A DNA stretch of 64,000 nucleotides, from assembly GCA_018697195.1 (NCBI GenBank), contig JAGMWU010000039.1, positions 821,817 through 885,816 of the forward strand, in the 5' to 3' direction. The DNA is from Certhia americana. Its lineage: Eukaryota; Chordata; Aves; Passeriformes; Certhiidae. A program made the translations under genes and the position numbers. The notes under the pieces were generated by a model. The model was not told the DNA's origin. It worked only from the letters and a program-made list of their open reading frames with translations, and did not search any database. Position 1 is the first letter of the stretch, and every line of letters starts with the position of its first letter. Positions 29,001 to 40,100 of this stretch are shown here, piece by piece.

Positions 29001-29048
29001 AACAATCACAATACAGACCGAAGCAGCCATAAAGACAGCATAAACTGA
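1452..29048 (+). CDS. EDNRA: Endothelin receptor type A (endothelin A receptor), complete coding region in 7 exons
   Basis: This is a plasma-membrane class A GPCR for endothelin-1, which signals mainly through Gq; that role is known from the family. Exons 1452-1853, 15453-15580, 21164-21362, 24961-25113, 26994-27127, 27501-27609 and 28908-29048 are bounded by AG/GT and join without a frame break to 421 residues (human is 427 by recollection). Visible features are a signal peptide (1-20), N-glycosylation sequons at N29 and N58, TM1 from about 74, D120 in TM2, C152 paired with C233 of extracellular loop 2, K160 in TM3, DRY at 176-178, CWFP at 312-315 in TM6, NPIALY at 359-364 in TM7, and a palmitoylation-type cysteine cluster at 377-382. 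The ATG at 1452 is chosen because it opens the signal peptide; the frame runs upstream only to a TTG. Order with TMEM184C and PRMT9 matches human EDNRA, which argues against EDNRB or EDNRB2. Confidence 0.97.
3190..5317 (+). mobile_element. CR1-type LINE, 5'-truncated and degraded, + strand
   Basis: Translated fragments in shifting frames follow the order of a CR1 ORF2: end of the endonuclease (GYSDHEITE, about 3225), linker ([15 protein letters not shown], about 3300-3350; [11 protein letters not shown]), then reverse-transcriptase blocks ([17 protein letters not shown], about 3969-4022; [16 protein letters not shown], about 4178-4222; [20 protein letters not shown], about 4348-4407), and the C-terminal part ([22 protein letters not shown], about 4760-4815; [19 protein letters not shown], about 5127-5185). 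It ends with the CR1-style tail (CTTCCAACCTGGTAATTCTG then a short GTGA repeat). Frameshifts and stops break the frame many times and the first half of the element is missing, so it is a dead copy sitting in sense orientation in an EDNRA intron. CR1 is a non-LTR retrotransposon typical of birds and reptiles. Confidence 0.93.
5655..5795 (+). mobile_element. CR1 3'-end fragment, + strand
   Basis: The segment has the standard CR1 tail order: GGCTGGATGGGGCTCTGAGC, then AACCTGGGCCAGTGGGAGGT, then GGAACTGGATGATCTTTAAG, ending in GTGATTCTATGACTG. It lies about 340 bp after the larger CR1 copy and is a separate insertion, because the larger copy has its own tail. Confidence 0.85.
10832..11070 (+). 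repeat. Tandem duplication of a unit with an A-rich 3' end (2 copies)
   Basis: Copy 1 spans about 10832-10938 and copy 2 about 10939-11070. Both run TATAATTG, GAATACAA, AAGACAGAGC, then an almost identical AGACAGCTCAATATCTCCTA and AGCCTTAAAA, and both end in long A tracts (34 A in copy 1; about 50 A interrupted by two T in copy 2). The copies differ by small indels and substitutions. The body does not match a family that I recognise. Confidence 0.85.
15453..15580 (+). CDS. EDNRA: EDNRA coding exon 2
   Basis: It encodes residues 135 to the split codon 177: extracellular loop 1 with the WPFG motif, the TM3 cysteine C152, and TM3 ([19 protein letters not shown]). The acceptor follows a CCCTCTAG tract and the donor is GTACAG. 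It ends with two bases of the DRY arginine codon. Confidence 0.96.
15581..21163 (+). other. EDNRA intron between coding exons 2 and 3 (5.6 kb)
   Basis: It starts GTACAG and ends TTTCAG. It contains a short CR1 tail near 20040-20104 and an A run at about 18358-18372. No gene or structured RNA is visible. Confidence 0.85.
20040..20104 (+). mobile_element. CR1 tail fragment, + strand
   Basis: A short remnant containing TTGAACTTGATGATATC and AAGGTCTTTTCCAACCTAGT, closing with TTCTGTGATTCTGTGATC, the octamer-type 3' repeat of CR1. The 5' limit is uncertain. Confidence 0.8.
21164..21362 (+). CDS. EDNRA: EDNRA coding exon 3
   Basis: It starts with the last base of the DRY arginine codon and continues [16 protein letters not shown] (intracellular loop 2), TM4 and extracellular loop 2 with C233 (VTCML). 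The acceptor is CTCTTTCAG and the donor GTGAGT. It leaves the frame in phase 0 at residue 243. Confidence 0.96.
21363..24960 (+). other. EDNRA intron between coding exons 3 and 4 (3.6 kb)
   Basis: It starts GTGAGT and ends CTACAG. A locally less AT-rich stretch at about 23400-23720 stands out by composition and includes a short C-rich/G-rich inverted repeat near 23640-23661, but I could not assign it to any element. Confidence 0.85.
24961..25113 (+). CDS. EDNRA: EDNRA coding exon 4
   Basis: It encodes residues 244-294, 51 codons: [13 protein letters not shown] leading into TM5 ([19 protein letters not shown]) and intracellular loop 3 ([10 protein letters not shown]). The acceptor is TTATCTACAG and the donor GTAAAT. 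Confidence 0.96.
25114..26993 (+). other. EDNRA intron between coding exons 4 and 5 (1.9 kb)
   Basis: It starts GTAAAT and ends TATCTAG. It carries the CCTT/CCCTT/CCCT pyrimidine microsatellite at 26154-26249. Nothing else is recognisable. Confidence 0.85.
26154..26249. repeat. Polypyrimidine microsatellite (CCTT/CCCTT, then CCCT)
   Basis: About 96 bp of pure C/T on the + strand. The first part is built of TTCC units broken by an extra C, giving blocks of 17, 13, 13, 17 and 13 bases; the last part is (TCCC)n. It lies inside an EDNRA intron. Confidence 0.93.
26994..27127 (+). CDS. EDNRA: EDNRA coding exon 5
   Basis: It encodes residues 295 to the split codon 339: [20 protein letters not shown], which is TM6 with the toggle-switch tryptophan W313 and proline P315, then extracellular loop 3. 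The acceptor is TTTATCTAG and the donor GTACTT. Confidence 0.96.
27128..27500 (+). other. EDNRA intron between coding exons 5 and 6 (373 bp)
   Basis: It starts GTACTT and ends TTGCCTAG. It is short, and I see nothing in it beyond splice signals. Confidence 0.85.
27501..27609 (+). CDS. EDNRA: EDNRA coding exon 6
   Basis: It encodes the rest of codon 339 to residue 375: TM7 ([17 protein letters not shown]) and the start of helix 8 ([10 protein letters not shown]). The preceding intron is only 373 bp. The donor is GTAAGC. Confidence 0.96.
27610..28907 (+). other. EDNRA intron between coding exons 6 and 7 (1.3 kb)
   Basis: It starts GTAAGC and ends with a T-rich tract and TTTTCAG. AT-rich, with no repeat family that I can name and no gene. 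Confidence 0.85.
28908..29048 (+). CDS. EDNRA: EDNRA terminal coding exon
   Basis: It encodes the cytoplasmic tail, residues 376-421. It opens with a cysteine cluster ([13 protein letters not shown]) that is palmitoylated in this family, followed by a conserved Ser/Thr-rich tail ([12 protein letters not shown] ... [11 protein letters not shown]) and TGA at 29046-29048. Confidence 0.96.
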   Translation, partial: SCLCCCCSQSKSLVTSVPMNGTSIQWKNQELNNHNTDRSSHKDSIN

Positions 29049-29776
29049 AAATTCAGGACTCTCACACCATTTCAGAATGAAACAGGAAAGAAAAGTCACT
29101 ACAAAGCTATTACAACAGGAAGCCCAGTGACTGTTCCATAAAGAATTCAGACATGTGCACCATTGTACCTAATTCTAGAGGTGACTGAGTAGATGGAGTG
29201 AGTGTAACTGTGATGTTCTGTGAACTAAGATCCACTGGATGGTAATTCTGCCTCTGAAAAGGATATTGATATGATTATGACACAAAAAAACTGGCTTGAA
29301 CTACACAGGTGGTTTTGCTGTTCTGAAGCAGGCAGGATATGTCCAGTGTCTGTGACTGGTACAATGCACTCTTTTTTGCCTGATTGTTACCTAGAATTAA
29401 TCACTCTGGAACTTTCGAGAAGATATCAAAATGGAATCTGTCTGAGACTATACTTACTCGCTGCCCATTTGTCTTTTAAGTTCTATTGCTGTGGTGGATA
29501 AAGTCCACATACCAGTTTGCATGTTGTTGTTGTTGCTGTTTTTCAGGTTTATGCTGGAAAATGTTTTGGTCCAGACCAGCATTTTACTTACTTATGTTAC
29601 AATGGATTGGGACTAGCTGGGCAGTTCACATTAGTAGCACTTCAGTATTCAAATATAGGAAGAGACCATTTAAACAGCATCAACATTTGGCACTTAAGCA
29701 CACATTAATACCAAAAAAAAAGAGGTATTAATAATACAGTATTATACTGTGTTATTTATTCCAGTGCTCTGTACAA

Positions 29777-29782
29777 AATAAA
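29777..29782 (+). promoter_or_regulatory. Candidate proximal EDNRA polyadenylation signal (AATAAA)
   Basis: This is a canonical AATAAA hexamer in the post-EDNRA sequence. A GT/T-containing stretch follows within about 60 bases. It would give a short 3' UTR isoform. Confidence 0.35.
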
Positions 29783-31112
29783 CATAATCTGTATCAGTGA
29801 AAAGAATGGAAGATGCTCACAGAAGGGCACCTTACAATGTGTTTTTATTAACCTGACATGTTAATTCTTAAACTATATGAACCTTTTAATCTATTTAGAC
29901 TATAGCTGCATTAAATCTGAGTTGAAATGAGGGTCAATGGAACATAGTGAAACATTATTAAAGCTGCCGACAGCTTCTGAGAATATGGTTATTATCAGAG
30001 CAGCTATGCACTCTATTTTCACATTGTGAACGTGTGGTTATAGTCAGAGTGAATGTAGAAATGTGGAAACCCATGACAGTTGGATGTGCAGAAGGATATT
30101 TTGTGCCTTATTTCTTACAGAGTTCTCTGTCTTACACAACACTCAAAGATTTTAATGGGGTTTAATAGGTTATCAGCATTGTTAACCATACAAATGCTAT
30201 TAACAATATATAGAAACTATTGCTTGCATATATGTAAACTGATGATTTCCTTATTATTTCCATCCATTAAGGCTACATGGCAAGAGATTCCTGGTTTGCC
30301 TATGAAAATTTTAAAGGTAGCCTTTCATTAAATAGTGGAACTCGATAGTGTGGTGTCATATATAATATGTCTCATGCACAAGTCTGTTAGGCAATTTATA
30401 GCATCTTTTGTGCTAGGCTAAGAAGCAGTAATCAAGATTCCACAATTTTTTAAACATCCATTTCACTTCCAATGAAAGATGTAATCCTGCATAGGTTTAT
30501 TTAAGAGGTCAAAATTCTTGTGCCTACAGTGACTTCCGCTGCACAAGTTTCCCCAATGTTTACATTCACACAAATCTTCTGAAGTATATTTAAAAAAAGG
30601 TTCTTTAAATAGATTTGTGTATTTTTTGTGTGCTTTTGTCTCTGTGACATATATGCGTGTATAAATACATATAAATCTATGTTCATATGTTATAAACCTA
30701 AATACAGTCTTTGGACAGTGCTCTGTGGTAGTGCCTAAGAGCATGGTATGAGACTTAGCTGAATTTTACTTAAAACATTTCATCCTGAAACTGTATCAGA
30801 AATCATAGTAAATGAGTGACAATGCTCTCCTTTGAGAAGACTGAGTTACTGAGTCTCTTTACATCCTGAAATCTTCCCTGCTGCTTTGACTGAACGTATC
30901 AAGGAGATGATAAAGGCAAACAGAAAAAAGACATGAGGAATGGATTTAAGTCGTAAATCGCTCCTTCAATATTTCAAGGCAGGAGAAGGCTTTGTGTGCA
31001 TTCCCCTTTTCTGATATTTACAGGATGGCTAGATGAGCCAAAAAATTTCATACACCTGCAAACCAGTAATGTGATTTCTCAGAGACACATTTCTACCTGT
31101 CTACAAAAGAGC

Positions 31113-31118
31113 AATAAA
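31113..31118 (+). promoter_or_regulatory. Candidate distal EDNRA polyadenylation signal (AATAAA)
   Basis: This is a canonical hexamer about 2.06 kb after the stop codon, a distance that fits the long 3' UTR known for EDNRA in mammals. Cleavage position is not determined. Confidence 0.35.
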
Positions 31119-31140
31119 GACAATGTAGGTCAGATTAGGG

Positions 31141-34100
31141 TTCTTAACTTCTACCAAAAAAGCCCCACCTACCTGCAAAAGTTTCAGACTGTGAAATGGG
31201 TCACGTTTATGCTTTACAAGCAAGGTTGAATACCATGAGTCATGAAAATTTAAAATTTTTCTTTCCAGCACTGACATTTCCAACATCTTTTGCCTTCAAC
31301 CCAAGAGCAGGCTCTGTTATGTGGCAGAGATACATAAACCTGCACTTACAAAGCATCCTTTAAACCAGTTCAGCCTAGATGGAAAAACTATCTTCCTACT
31401 CCTCATAATGCTGACTAACCTTAGCAGCAGCATTAAAAAATACAAATCTTTTTAACTAATGAAGAGGGTAAATTATCTAACAGAAGTGAGAGGTACCTTT
31501 TAGAATCCTGTAGAATTATTTTTTTTGAGCTTACTTAGGGATCAGAGCATGCAAAAACTAACTGGTTTGAATGAGGTGACCCTCATTCCATTTCTCCACA
31601 CTGTGGAAGGACAGACACAGCTTAAATAACAGTGACAAGTGAGGTCCTGGGAGGTCTCATACTCTTTTTTTGCCACGTTTGCTTTTTCCCATTTTTCCAC
31701 TTTGCTGCTCCCATTCACAAACCATTTGTAAGAACAAAGGGTGTTGTGATGTGGTGGCTGCAATGAGAATGCTTCTGAAAAACTTCCCAAGGTACTTTTT
31801 TAATTCTCTCCTCATCTTCCCACAGAGAATGGTAAATATTCTTCCTGGTACAGTATCTACCCTCAATTCTGAAAAAGAACCAACAAAAGTATTCCATAAT
31901 TCTGGTGTCACATAGAAGCTGCTTTCTCTTTTACATCAGTACAACTTTCCACAAGTATCTTTCTATTCTCTCCCTATTTTATAGATATTTTTATATCCTG
32001 CAGTTTGCATTCATCCCAACTGAACCAAGCCCAGCTTTTCTCTGCAGATAACAGTCCACTCCACAAGCTTCATATTAAATTCATAAACATTTTGTCTGTT
32101 CATCATAATTAAAATCCATTTAACTGTCACATTCATCTTTTTTTATGGGCTTCAGAATTTCCCAACTTTTGTCGGACCACTCAGTGTAAAATTTCATTGA
32201 CAGCCTCATTTCTTAACTTAACTTAGTTTTAGAACACAGCTGTTCTCCTTGTCTTCAATATGAATTTTTTCAAACTACCTCACTAAACATTTCCTCTTTG
32301 GTATATTTTATACTTATTTGCTTCAAGGAGACAGCATACATGCATTTTCACTTATTTCTATGTCTGTATTTATTTATTTACATATGAAACTCTGTGCTTC
32401 ACACCTGACCTAGCCAGCTCCTGTGCATTAAAAAAAGCACTTATATAGTTCATGATAAATCTCACTGGACGAAACCCTTAGCTTGGTTCTTTTAAAAAGA
32501 TACTTTTACTACCCTCATATCTGAATATGTTTAATTTTTATTTTAATACAATCAATTTCAGGTGATTACCTGTCTGTCCCTCCATCCCTCCAAGCCAAGT
32601 ATCAACCCCCTGTCCAATTTCAGTAAGTTTTACAGAATAGAGTTATCACCATTATGAAGCTACAGAGAATTTCATCAGAATTGCAGGATGGCAGTAAGAA
32701 CAAAATTCTACTTGTGCTCTATGCAGAAATTTTCTGAAATGTAGTTTGTGCATAATAATAAATTCACTTGATAGAAAGATGTTGTAAACATTACAGATGC
32801 AGAAAAAGCCTTGATCAGAGCATGCAACTTGTAAGACATCTGAGAATCAAACCACAACCCACAAATTCTTGGCAGCCAGTATATGTAAGTTCCCTTGCTT
32901 GTGGAATTACTTGCTGCTTCTTTTTATTTTCCTGCCTCTCTTTCATCATTTGCATATTTACTGCAATCTTGTTACTATATAATTTGATTCTGTGAAGCCT
33001 GATGGGTTTCTGTGTGTGAGAAGACATGGTACAAATTCAAATTCTGCTGTATTTGTGTGAACAGGTGCCTGCTGAAATGTCCCTGAGGCAAAGCACGCAG
33101 TCATTAGAAGAAACACCAGGACTGCATGCTAACATTGCCTTGCAAAGTTTCTTCCATACAATCAGTGCTGCAAAGTATTGGCTCAGCAAAGTATTCCTAA
33201 TTTACACTCCTCACTCTTTCAAAGACTAAATAACAGCAATTCTCCAAAATCAGAGTAAAAGAAGACACATAAAAAGTTTAGAGACCAGAAACAGCTCCGA
33301 AGTTGCAAAGAAGGAAGAAAAAAAACCAAAAAAGACACTAAACTCAGGCATGTTTAAAATGTGCCTCTAAAAGAAACACAGCTTATCATTAGTCCAAGTG
33401 TGGGAAAGAAAGATATGAACTAAATCAAAAAATGTAGGTCATCTCCAGTTCCTCCAATGGAAGATGAAATTAACTGACCTCTGCTATCTCATCTAGAATC
33501 AGTCTTCCCCCTGTACAAACACCACTGCTTCTGAACTGAGCTGTCACTTGAGTGACAGCCTTGCAGTCCTGTTAGTTACAGCAGCTTATTTTTACAATAA
33601 CAAAGCTCAACAGAGTAAGTGCTACAAGTGGTAAGGAAAAAAAAAAATCTGAACTTCAGCAGCATGCTGCCCACATTTCTGAGAGGAACTGAGTGTCTGC
33701 CAACAGCTCTGAAATCAATGATTTGGTGCATCTCAGAACAAGGCCTTTATATCAATCTCACAGTCTTGGGAGCAAAAAGATTGAGAAGTTACTGAATTAA
33801 GCATCCAGAACAATTAATAAGAAGCACTACCAAGCTCTCCAAGAGAACATCCCTCCTGCTACATGTTTTAAACAGATGGGAAGATTAGAAATCCATCATT
33901 ACACCACCATGCCACACTTCATATTTATTGAAATGTCTGTGTCTCAAGTTATTTTTTTGTCTTTTTCCCTCTAAAATTGTTGTACAGCAGTCTCTTTGGT
34001 ATTGCCTCTGAATAAAGTATACATTTGGATTAGCTTTCTCCCCAGTAGCTACACAGTGTTAATAAAGCAGTCATCTCCAGATACACAGTATATTCCAATA

Positions 34101-37100
34101 TGGAAGCACAATTAAACCACACTGCCAGAAAAGTCACAGTTTTTTACAGTCAGGTTTTAAGCAGAAAATTAAGAGAGCACTCTTGGGACAAATGACTACA
34201 GTTCAGTACTACCAGTGGAAAAGACATTGATTTTTTTAGAAGATAAAGAAGAAACCATACCACTTTTGCTAATTCAAGAAAGAGCAGGTGTTTACAAGAA
34301 CAATGAGAAACTCCACATTTCCTGAGCTGGAATAAAATACTTTGAAGGCAATAAATCTTCATGCTCCATTATATAAAATACATGTAAATTCTGTAAATTT
34401 GGAAGATATAACTCTCCAATGCAAGATTCTTTGATTGCCCTGCAATGTTTCTCTAAAGTATTAGTTTCAAGACACATCTCATACCAGAGATAATTGTGAA
34501 GAAAGGAAGATGCGTACTGAGTTAACCTTCTTGCACTGCAAAAAATCTTTAACATTTTTTGTAATATCCAGCATTGTTCTGGCTTTTCTATAACACAAAT
34601 GAACTGCAACAATGGCAATATCAAGGACTACTCCAAGATCAAGGAATCCAGTGTTGAATTAGTTCCTTTTTATGACTATTTGTATATATTTTTATGCATA
34701 TGTATATACATATCATTTGAGAATTTGCTTGGCAGAACCTTAAGCAGTGGTTATTCTTCCATATAAAGTGCATTCTTAATACCCTCCCCCCTCCAAACAA
34801 ACCTTCTCTTCCATTTACTTTAGCAGTGTAAGACCTCAAAATTAAAACTAGACAATAAAGTAATGTCAAGTTTCAAGTAGTAACTTGGGATAAAGTGCTG
34901 AATCTACTGACTTCAGCAGGACTGGGATTTCAGTCAGAATGTGGGATGGAGCCCATTGGAATGGTAACTGTGGAAATGTAACTAAGCCCACTGTAGCTAA
35001 GCAGGAGAGAAGTAAAAGATTCTGCGGGTCTTGAATGAATAAGTATGAAATTATAATCTCATAATTCAGGTCAGGGAAGAAGCCTTGGCACATTTTGTTT
35101 CCCATAAAACCAGTTTAATAAATGAAGTCAGAGGTAACAATGTTCTCCCCTCACACCACTCCACCAACTGAGACAGAAGACAAGAAAAAGAATATTGTCT
35201 ACTTGCAGGGAGTAATCTTCATTGTAGAATACTAATATTCTGAAAATCCAGAGTATTGTCCTGATCCTGTCCTTCCTCCAGGATGTGACTCTTATTTAAA
35301 CCAATTATTGTACGGATATCAATGGATTAATCAATGTCAATGTCCTTATTGCTGTGTCCTCCTTCCTGTTCAGGCAAATATTGGGAAAGTACCATTGGCT
35401 GGAATATCCTCACACTTCTGCAATTATGCAGATCAGTTTTACTGAACCAGTTCTGGCCTACACTGCAATCATTGTGGACATATTATATCATGAGCACATA
35501 TGTCCCAAAGAAGTAGTGATCCTGGCCAGAGGAATCATGGACCAATATTTATTACTGCAGGGGATGTAGCATGCTGTGCTCCTGAAGAATTCCATGTGTA
35601 CAAAAATATCTCTATGGGAGCTTACCCTGCTGAGTCAAACTGAAAACCCTTTCAGTCCTCCTGATATGCAGGCCTTTGGGATTGGCCTCCTTTCAGAAAA
35701 TTTCATGTCCTGTAGCTGATTATATATTTAGCTGTTCTAGGGATGTATTTTCTGGGCTTTGGGAAAACACAGTTTGCTCTAACTAAACACTGTATGAGAA
35801 CTCTCATATACAGCCATTTCCACTTTGCAGGTTTTTTGCCATGGGGATGACATTTCATAAACATTGCTCTGCATGCAAATAAAGCAATCAAGGAAAATAA
35901 TACGGAAAAACATAATACGTGAAAAATAACTAGATGTCACAAGAAAAGGAACGCTCTCTAACTAAGCCAACCTGACACACTTCCTATAAAGATCCACTTG
36001 GTAATAGTAGATTACTAATTGAACATACTGCCTATGTCTTAGTTCAAGTGAGGCTACTTTGACTCACCATGCTACCCATAAAACTGGTTAACAGTTCCAG
36101 ACGTGTTAGCAACGATTTGTTACAGTGGGTGCCAAGATGGAAAATGGAAAGGAGTTACCAACCCAAATAACAAACAATACAATTCAAAAACAATTATGAG
36201 CTCACCAGGGAGCTGAAAATCTGTTCCAAATGCTGCTTTAACTGCCTGTTGTATATATACTTAATTATTGGGGTTTTTTTCCCAAATTATGCTCTGCAAG
36301 CCCATGGCAACACAGGCTGCATAACAATTTCATGGAACACTAAAAATGCAACTTTATAAGGTTAAGTCCTACAAATTTGACAATGAGAAGTGACCTGCAA
36401 GAAATTTTCAGTGTTAACTGATTTTCCTTATCCAAACTCTACAGAACTCTGAGAACTCTGCAAATTCAAAGTTGAGAAACCTTTTCTAAATAATGCAATG
36501 CACAAGTTAAAGAAATTGGAAGCTGAAAATTCCAACTTCTATGACTTGGTGCTTAGTTTGCCATGGAAATCTTCTTTGTTATCTTATCCTTCTGAGATCT
36601 TTTCTTATTTTTGACTTATTGTTGCCAATAAGCAGAATGAAGTAACTTATGCCCAGCTCTTCACTGCTTCTACTTCTTCAGATTTTAGTGTTATCCATGC
36701 CTAAAACAGGAGTTAAGTATTACTGCCCTATAACAAAACTTCCTGTGTGAACATACTTTGAATTGTTCAGGTAGTTTTTGATGATAAAGTGATCAAAATG
36801 TGACAGTTTTAGGGCAGATGATTATAGGAAAGAGTGAAAAATTAGCAAGGGAAAACCAATTGAAGATTGTATTGAAATGAGTTTCCCATCTTTAAGAATG
36901 TCTTTTTATCAATTTTCCACAATTGTTCTCTCAAAGCATCTTCAGAATCATAAGCAATAAAAAGATGAATGCTTCTGTTTCACATCAATGAAGCAAAAGG
37001 TTTTATGCAGCCTTTATGCTAAACTAAGAGTACACACAGCATTTAAAACTTTTAGATACTCATAGTATAGAAGATTTTGATGTCTAATTTGCAATGGATT

Positions 37101-40100
37101 GGTTTCAGAACTGTCAAACTACAGTAGAAAGAGTTACAGCCAAAATAATTTTAATCTAGATTCAGTATTTGTAATCCCACTATATAAAGCTTGACATAGA
37201 GAGCCCAAACTTTGCTCAATGGCATAGCAAACATTATGACACACAACTGAAATTCATAGTTACAGGTACCCAAATTAATTAATTTATAAAGTGATCAAGT
37301 GTAGCTGTGGCAGTTATGATTTGTGCTATTAATTTTAAGAAAGGAACAAAGGTCCAGAACACAAAATCTCTTCTGGACTCTAATTAAAAAATGTATCCTT
37401 TAAGAGGAATCGAACACAAACTAGTTTCTTGTCCCAAAAACTGCATCCTTACAAGAAAAAGAAGGAAAACCCAAACCTAAAGCATTAGTTTTTATGTGTG
37501 GAGAGGCAGGAGCAATGCATTAGAAATTTCACTAATATAAATAACTGCTTAGAATTTCAAGTCAAATTTGAAGTGTATTAATAAAGCAATGTGTAAAATT
37601 TAACAGTATAGGAGTTTACAGCTCTTTCTCTATTGTTCATGATCCAGAATAGCTGGAGAATTTATGTTTTAGGACAATCAGTCTGACACCTTTCGGAAGT
37701 ATTACTTCAAAAAAACCCAAAGGGATTTAGAAGATAAAGGATTTGCCATAAACAAGTAAGTAAATCAATTTAATTTTATAATAACATCATGGAACAGATT
37801 AAAGCCTAAAAAGATAAATATAGACACAAGATAAATGGTATCAATTTGTAAGAAAGGATAAGAATGCATCTAAGGGAGATAATCAGAAGCTAGTCTCTAA
37901 TGGAGAAGTGGAATCATGGAAACAGACCTCCAGGTGACTGATCACCATGTAAGTGATGTGTTTGTAACTGAAATATGGCATCAAGAAAGAGAAGTGCAGT
38001 TTGGGATTAATGCATGGAGATATTAAGTGCCACAGGGTAAAGATTTAACTTGTGACTGTAGTGTGATTATATGGGAAATAATTGCATTCAGACTGCACAA
38101 CAGTGATTTAAAACATTCAGTTTTGGTAGCATACAGTTTAGGGAGTGAACAAGCCCATTTCTTGAGAGGCCCTTCAACAGTAAAAGTAATTGCTTCAGAA
38201 ATCATACAGGAAAAAAATTAATCCTATTAAAATATATTAGTTTAAAACTCTCCATGTAAAATTAACGCATTCCTGATCAGCTCTGTTTTGTACATGTAGG
38301 AACTGTCTCTGTTCTAATGACAAAAAGGATCTAAAAACCTAAAGCAGCTATTCTGGGTCAGACCTTCCTGTCACCCATGAAGATCCAAAGCAGACACCTA
38401 GGAAAGGGTGTAAGGAGAGTATAAGGATACAACACTTCCCTGGCAGAGTGCCTAAGCCTTCACTAAACTGAGGTGAGAATTGGCACATTTTGGGTAAATG
38501 ATGGGTATTCCTCCATGAATTTATTGTCTGGGCGTAAGTAATGATGTTCTCTCTCTAGCAAAGCTCACACTGAAATGGAATTAATTGCTGCTTTACATGA
38601 TAAACTGTATTCTTGGAGGTTGGTGGAAGCTTTGCCTGAGTAAGCAAGATCACAAAAGACCACAAAATTAGAAGGTGAGTCAATGTCTTCTTTTAGATAT
38701 TGTCAGAGTGCCTTTCAGAACTGAGTTAACCATTTCAAATTTGTTTTCTGAATTATGTGTATGCAACTTCCAGCCAAATCCACAGGAGTGCTCACATGCA
38801 CCTGGGAATTCTGGCTCAGAAAACGGGACCAAGCTCGTGATAATGATCCCCTGCTGCATAAATGATCGATGTGTATTGATGTATAAACACTCTATAAATT
38901 AACTGAAACCATCAGGTTCAGTGTTCCTGCCCACAACTGGAGTAGCAGCTGTAGCACTGACTAGGAGTCTGAGGTGACTAATGGGAATCTTTTTGCTGTA
39001 GTTCTTTCTTTGTCACCTCCTGTAAATTTCTTCCTCTGTGTCTAAATACTTTGTAGTTGGAAGTATTTTCATGTGGTTGTAGGTACATATAAATATGGCT
39101 TCATGTCTGGCAAAATCAAATATCCTTGCATTAGAATAAACACATCTAATTTATAAAACAGTGTTAGGAATCATATTGGTGGTAGGAGAAGAGCAAAAAG
39201 CTAAAGCAGTGTAAAACACAGAACTGCATTTCTTGTATTTGTAAGAAATCCAAGGAAAAGTATTGCTGGGTTCATTCAGAGGCTAGCTCCTATATTGTAC
39301 ACATTTTGGAATCCTGTCGTGAAATCTCTCTTTGGGAATTGCACTACTCTTCTGTCCAGCACTCAAAGTTTATTAAAGTTTTGTGGGAAAAAAGCTGTTT
39401 GGCAGCATCCCAGTCCATAAGGGTCTGAGAATGATGTGCCAGAAAGACTCGAGAGGCCTAAAAAGCCACTTTGAAATATGGAAAAGTTCCTTCTTTTTTT
39501 TTTTCCAGGGGCCAGTTCAGGGGGTTTCAGTCTGTTTTATGGATTTTTCTAGGCTGTAGTGCAGAAAAAAAAGCCTCTAAAATTATCATGATTAAACAAA
39601 AATTCTGTTTTAGAACAAAAATATTTCGGTTTCTAGTTTTTACTGATTATTGAAAAAAAATTTTTTTTCCATTAATACTTGTCTATCTATCTGTAGATAT
39701 TTAGAAATGTATTTAGTTTGAAGACTTTCTTTCAGTCACACCACTGTTTACATCTTGGCAGGAATTAAAATCCATTTGCATCTCCAACTCAGTATTTCTT
39801 TATAGCAACAAATTTCTTTATTTCTCAACAAATGAAAACTGTCTTTACAATTTTGTGCCACAATGACTGCCTAGTCACAGACACAAGCTGTTACAAATAT
39901 GTTTGCTAAACATATCCTTGCAAGAATAAAAGCACAAGCATTAATGTATTCTGGAAAGAAAAGTCTATTTATTTTTCTTCTCCTTTTTAGTTGTCTTTTC
40001 ATTCATTTAACTGACATCATCTCAGAGCATTTGAGTTTAAATTACTATAAAATTGCTTTTTAATTAAGTTGTTCTAAAGTACTGAGGCAGGCATTGATTT

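Larger units (their letters stand above)
29049..31140 (+). other. EDNRA: EDNRA 3' UTR, probable extent
   Basis: Sequence after the EDNRA stop codon has no sustained coding potential. AATAAA hexamers on the + strand occur at 29777-29782 (about 0.73 kb after the stop) and 31113-31118 (about 2.06 kb after). The mammalian EDNRA 3' UTR is long, roughly 2 kb or more, so the distal signal is a reasonable end, but both could be used. The 3' boundary is inference. Confidence 0.45.

Noticed and set aside
38341..38400. Possible repeat beginning with CTATTCTGGGTCAGACC
   Set aside because: It recalls a known dispersed motif, but the match is too short to assign a family.
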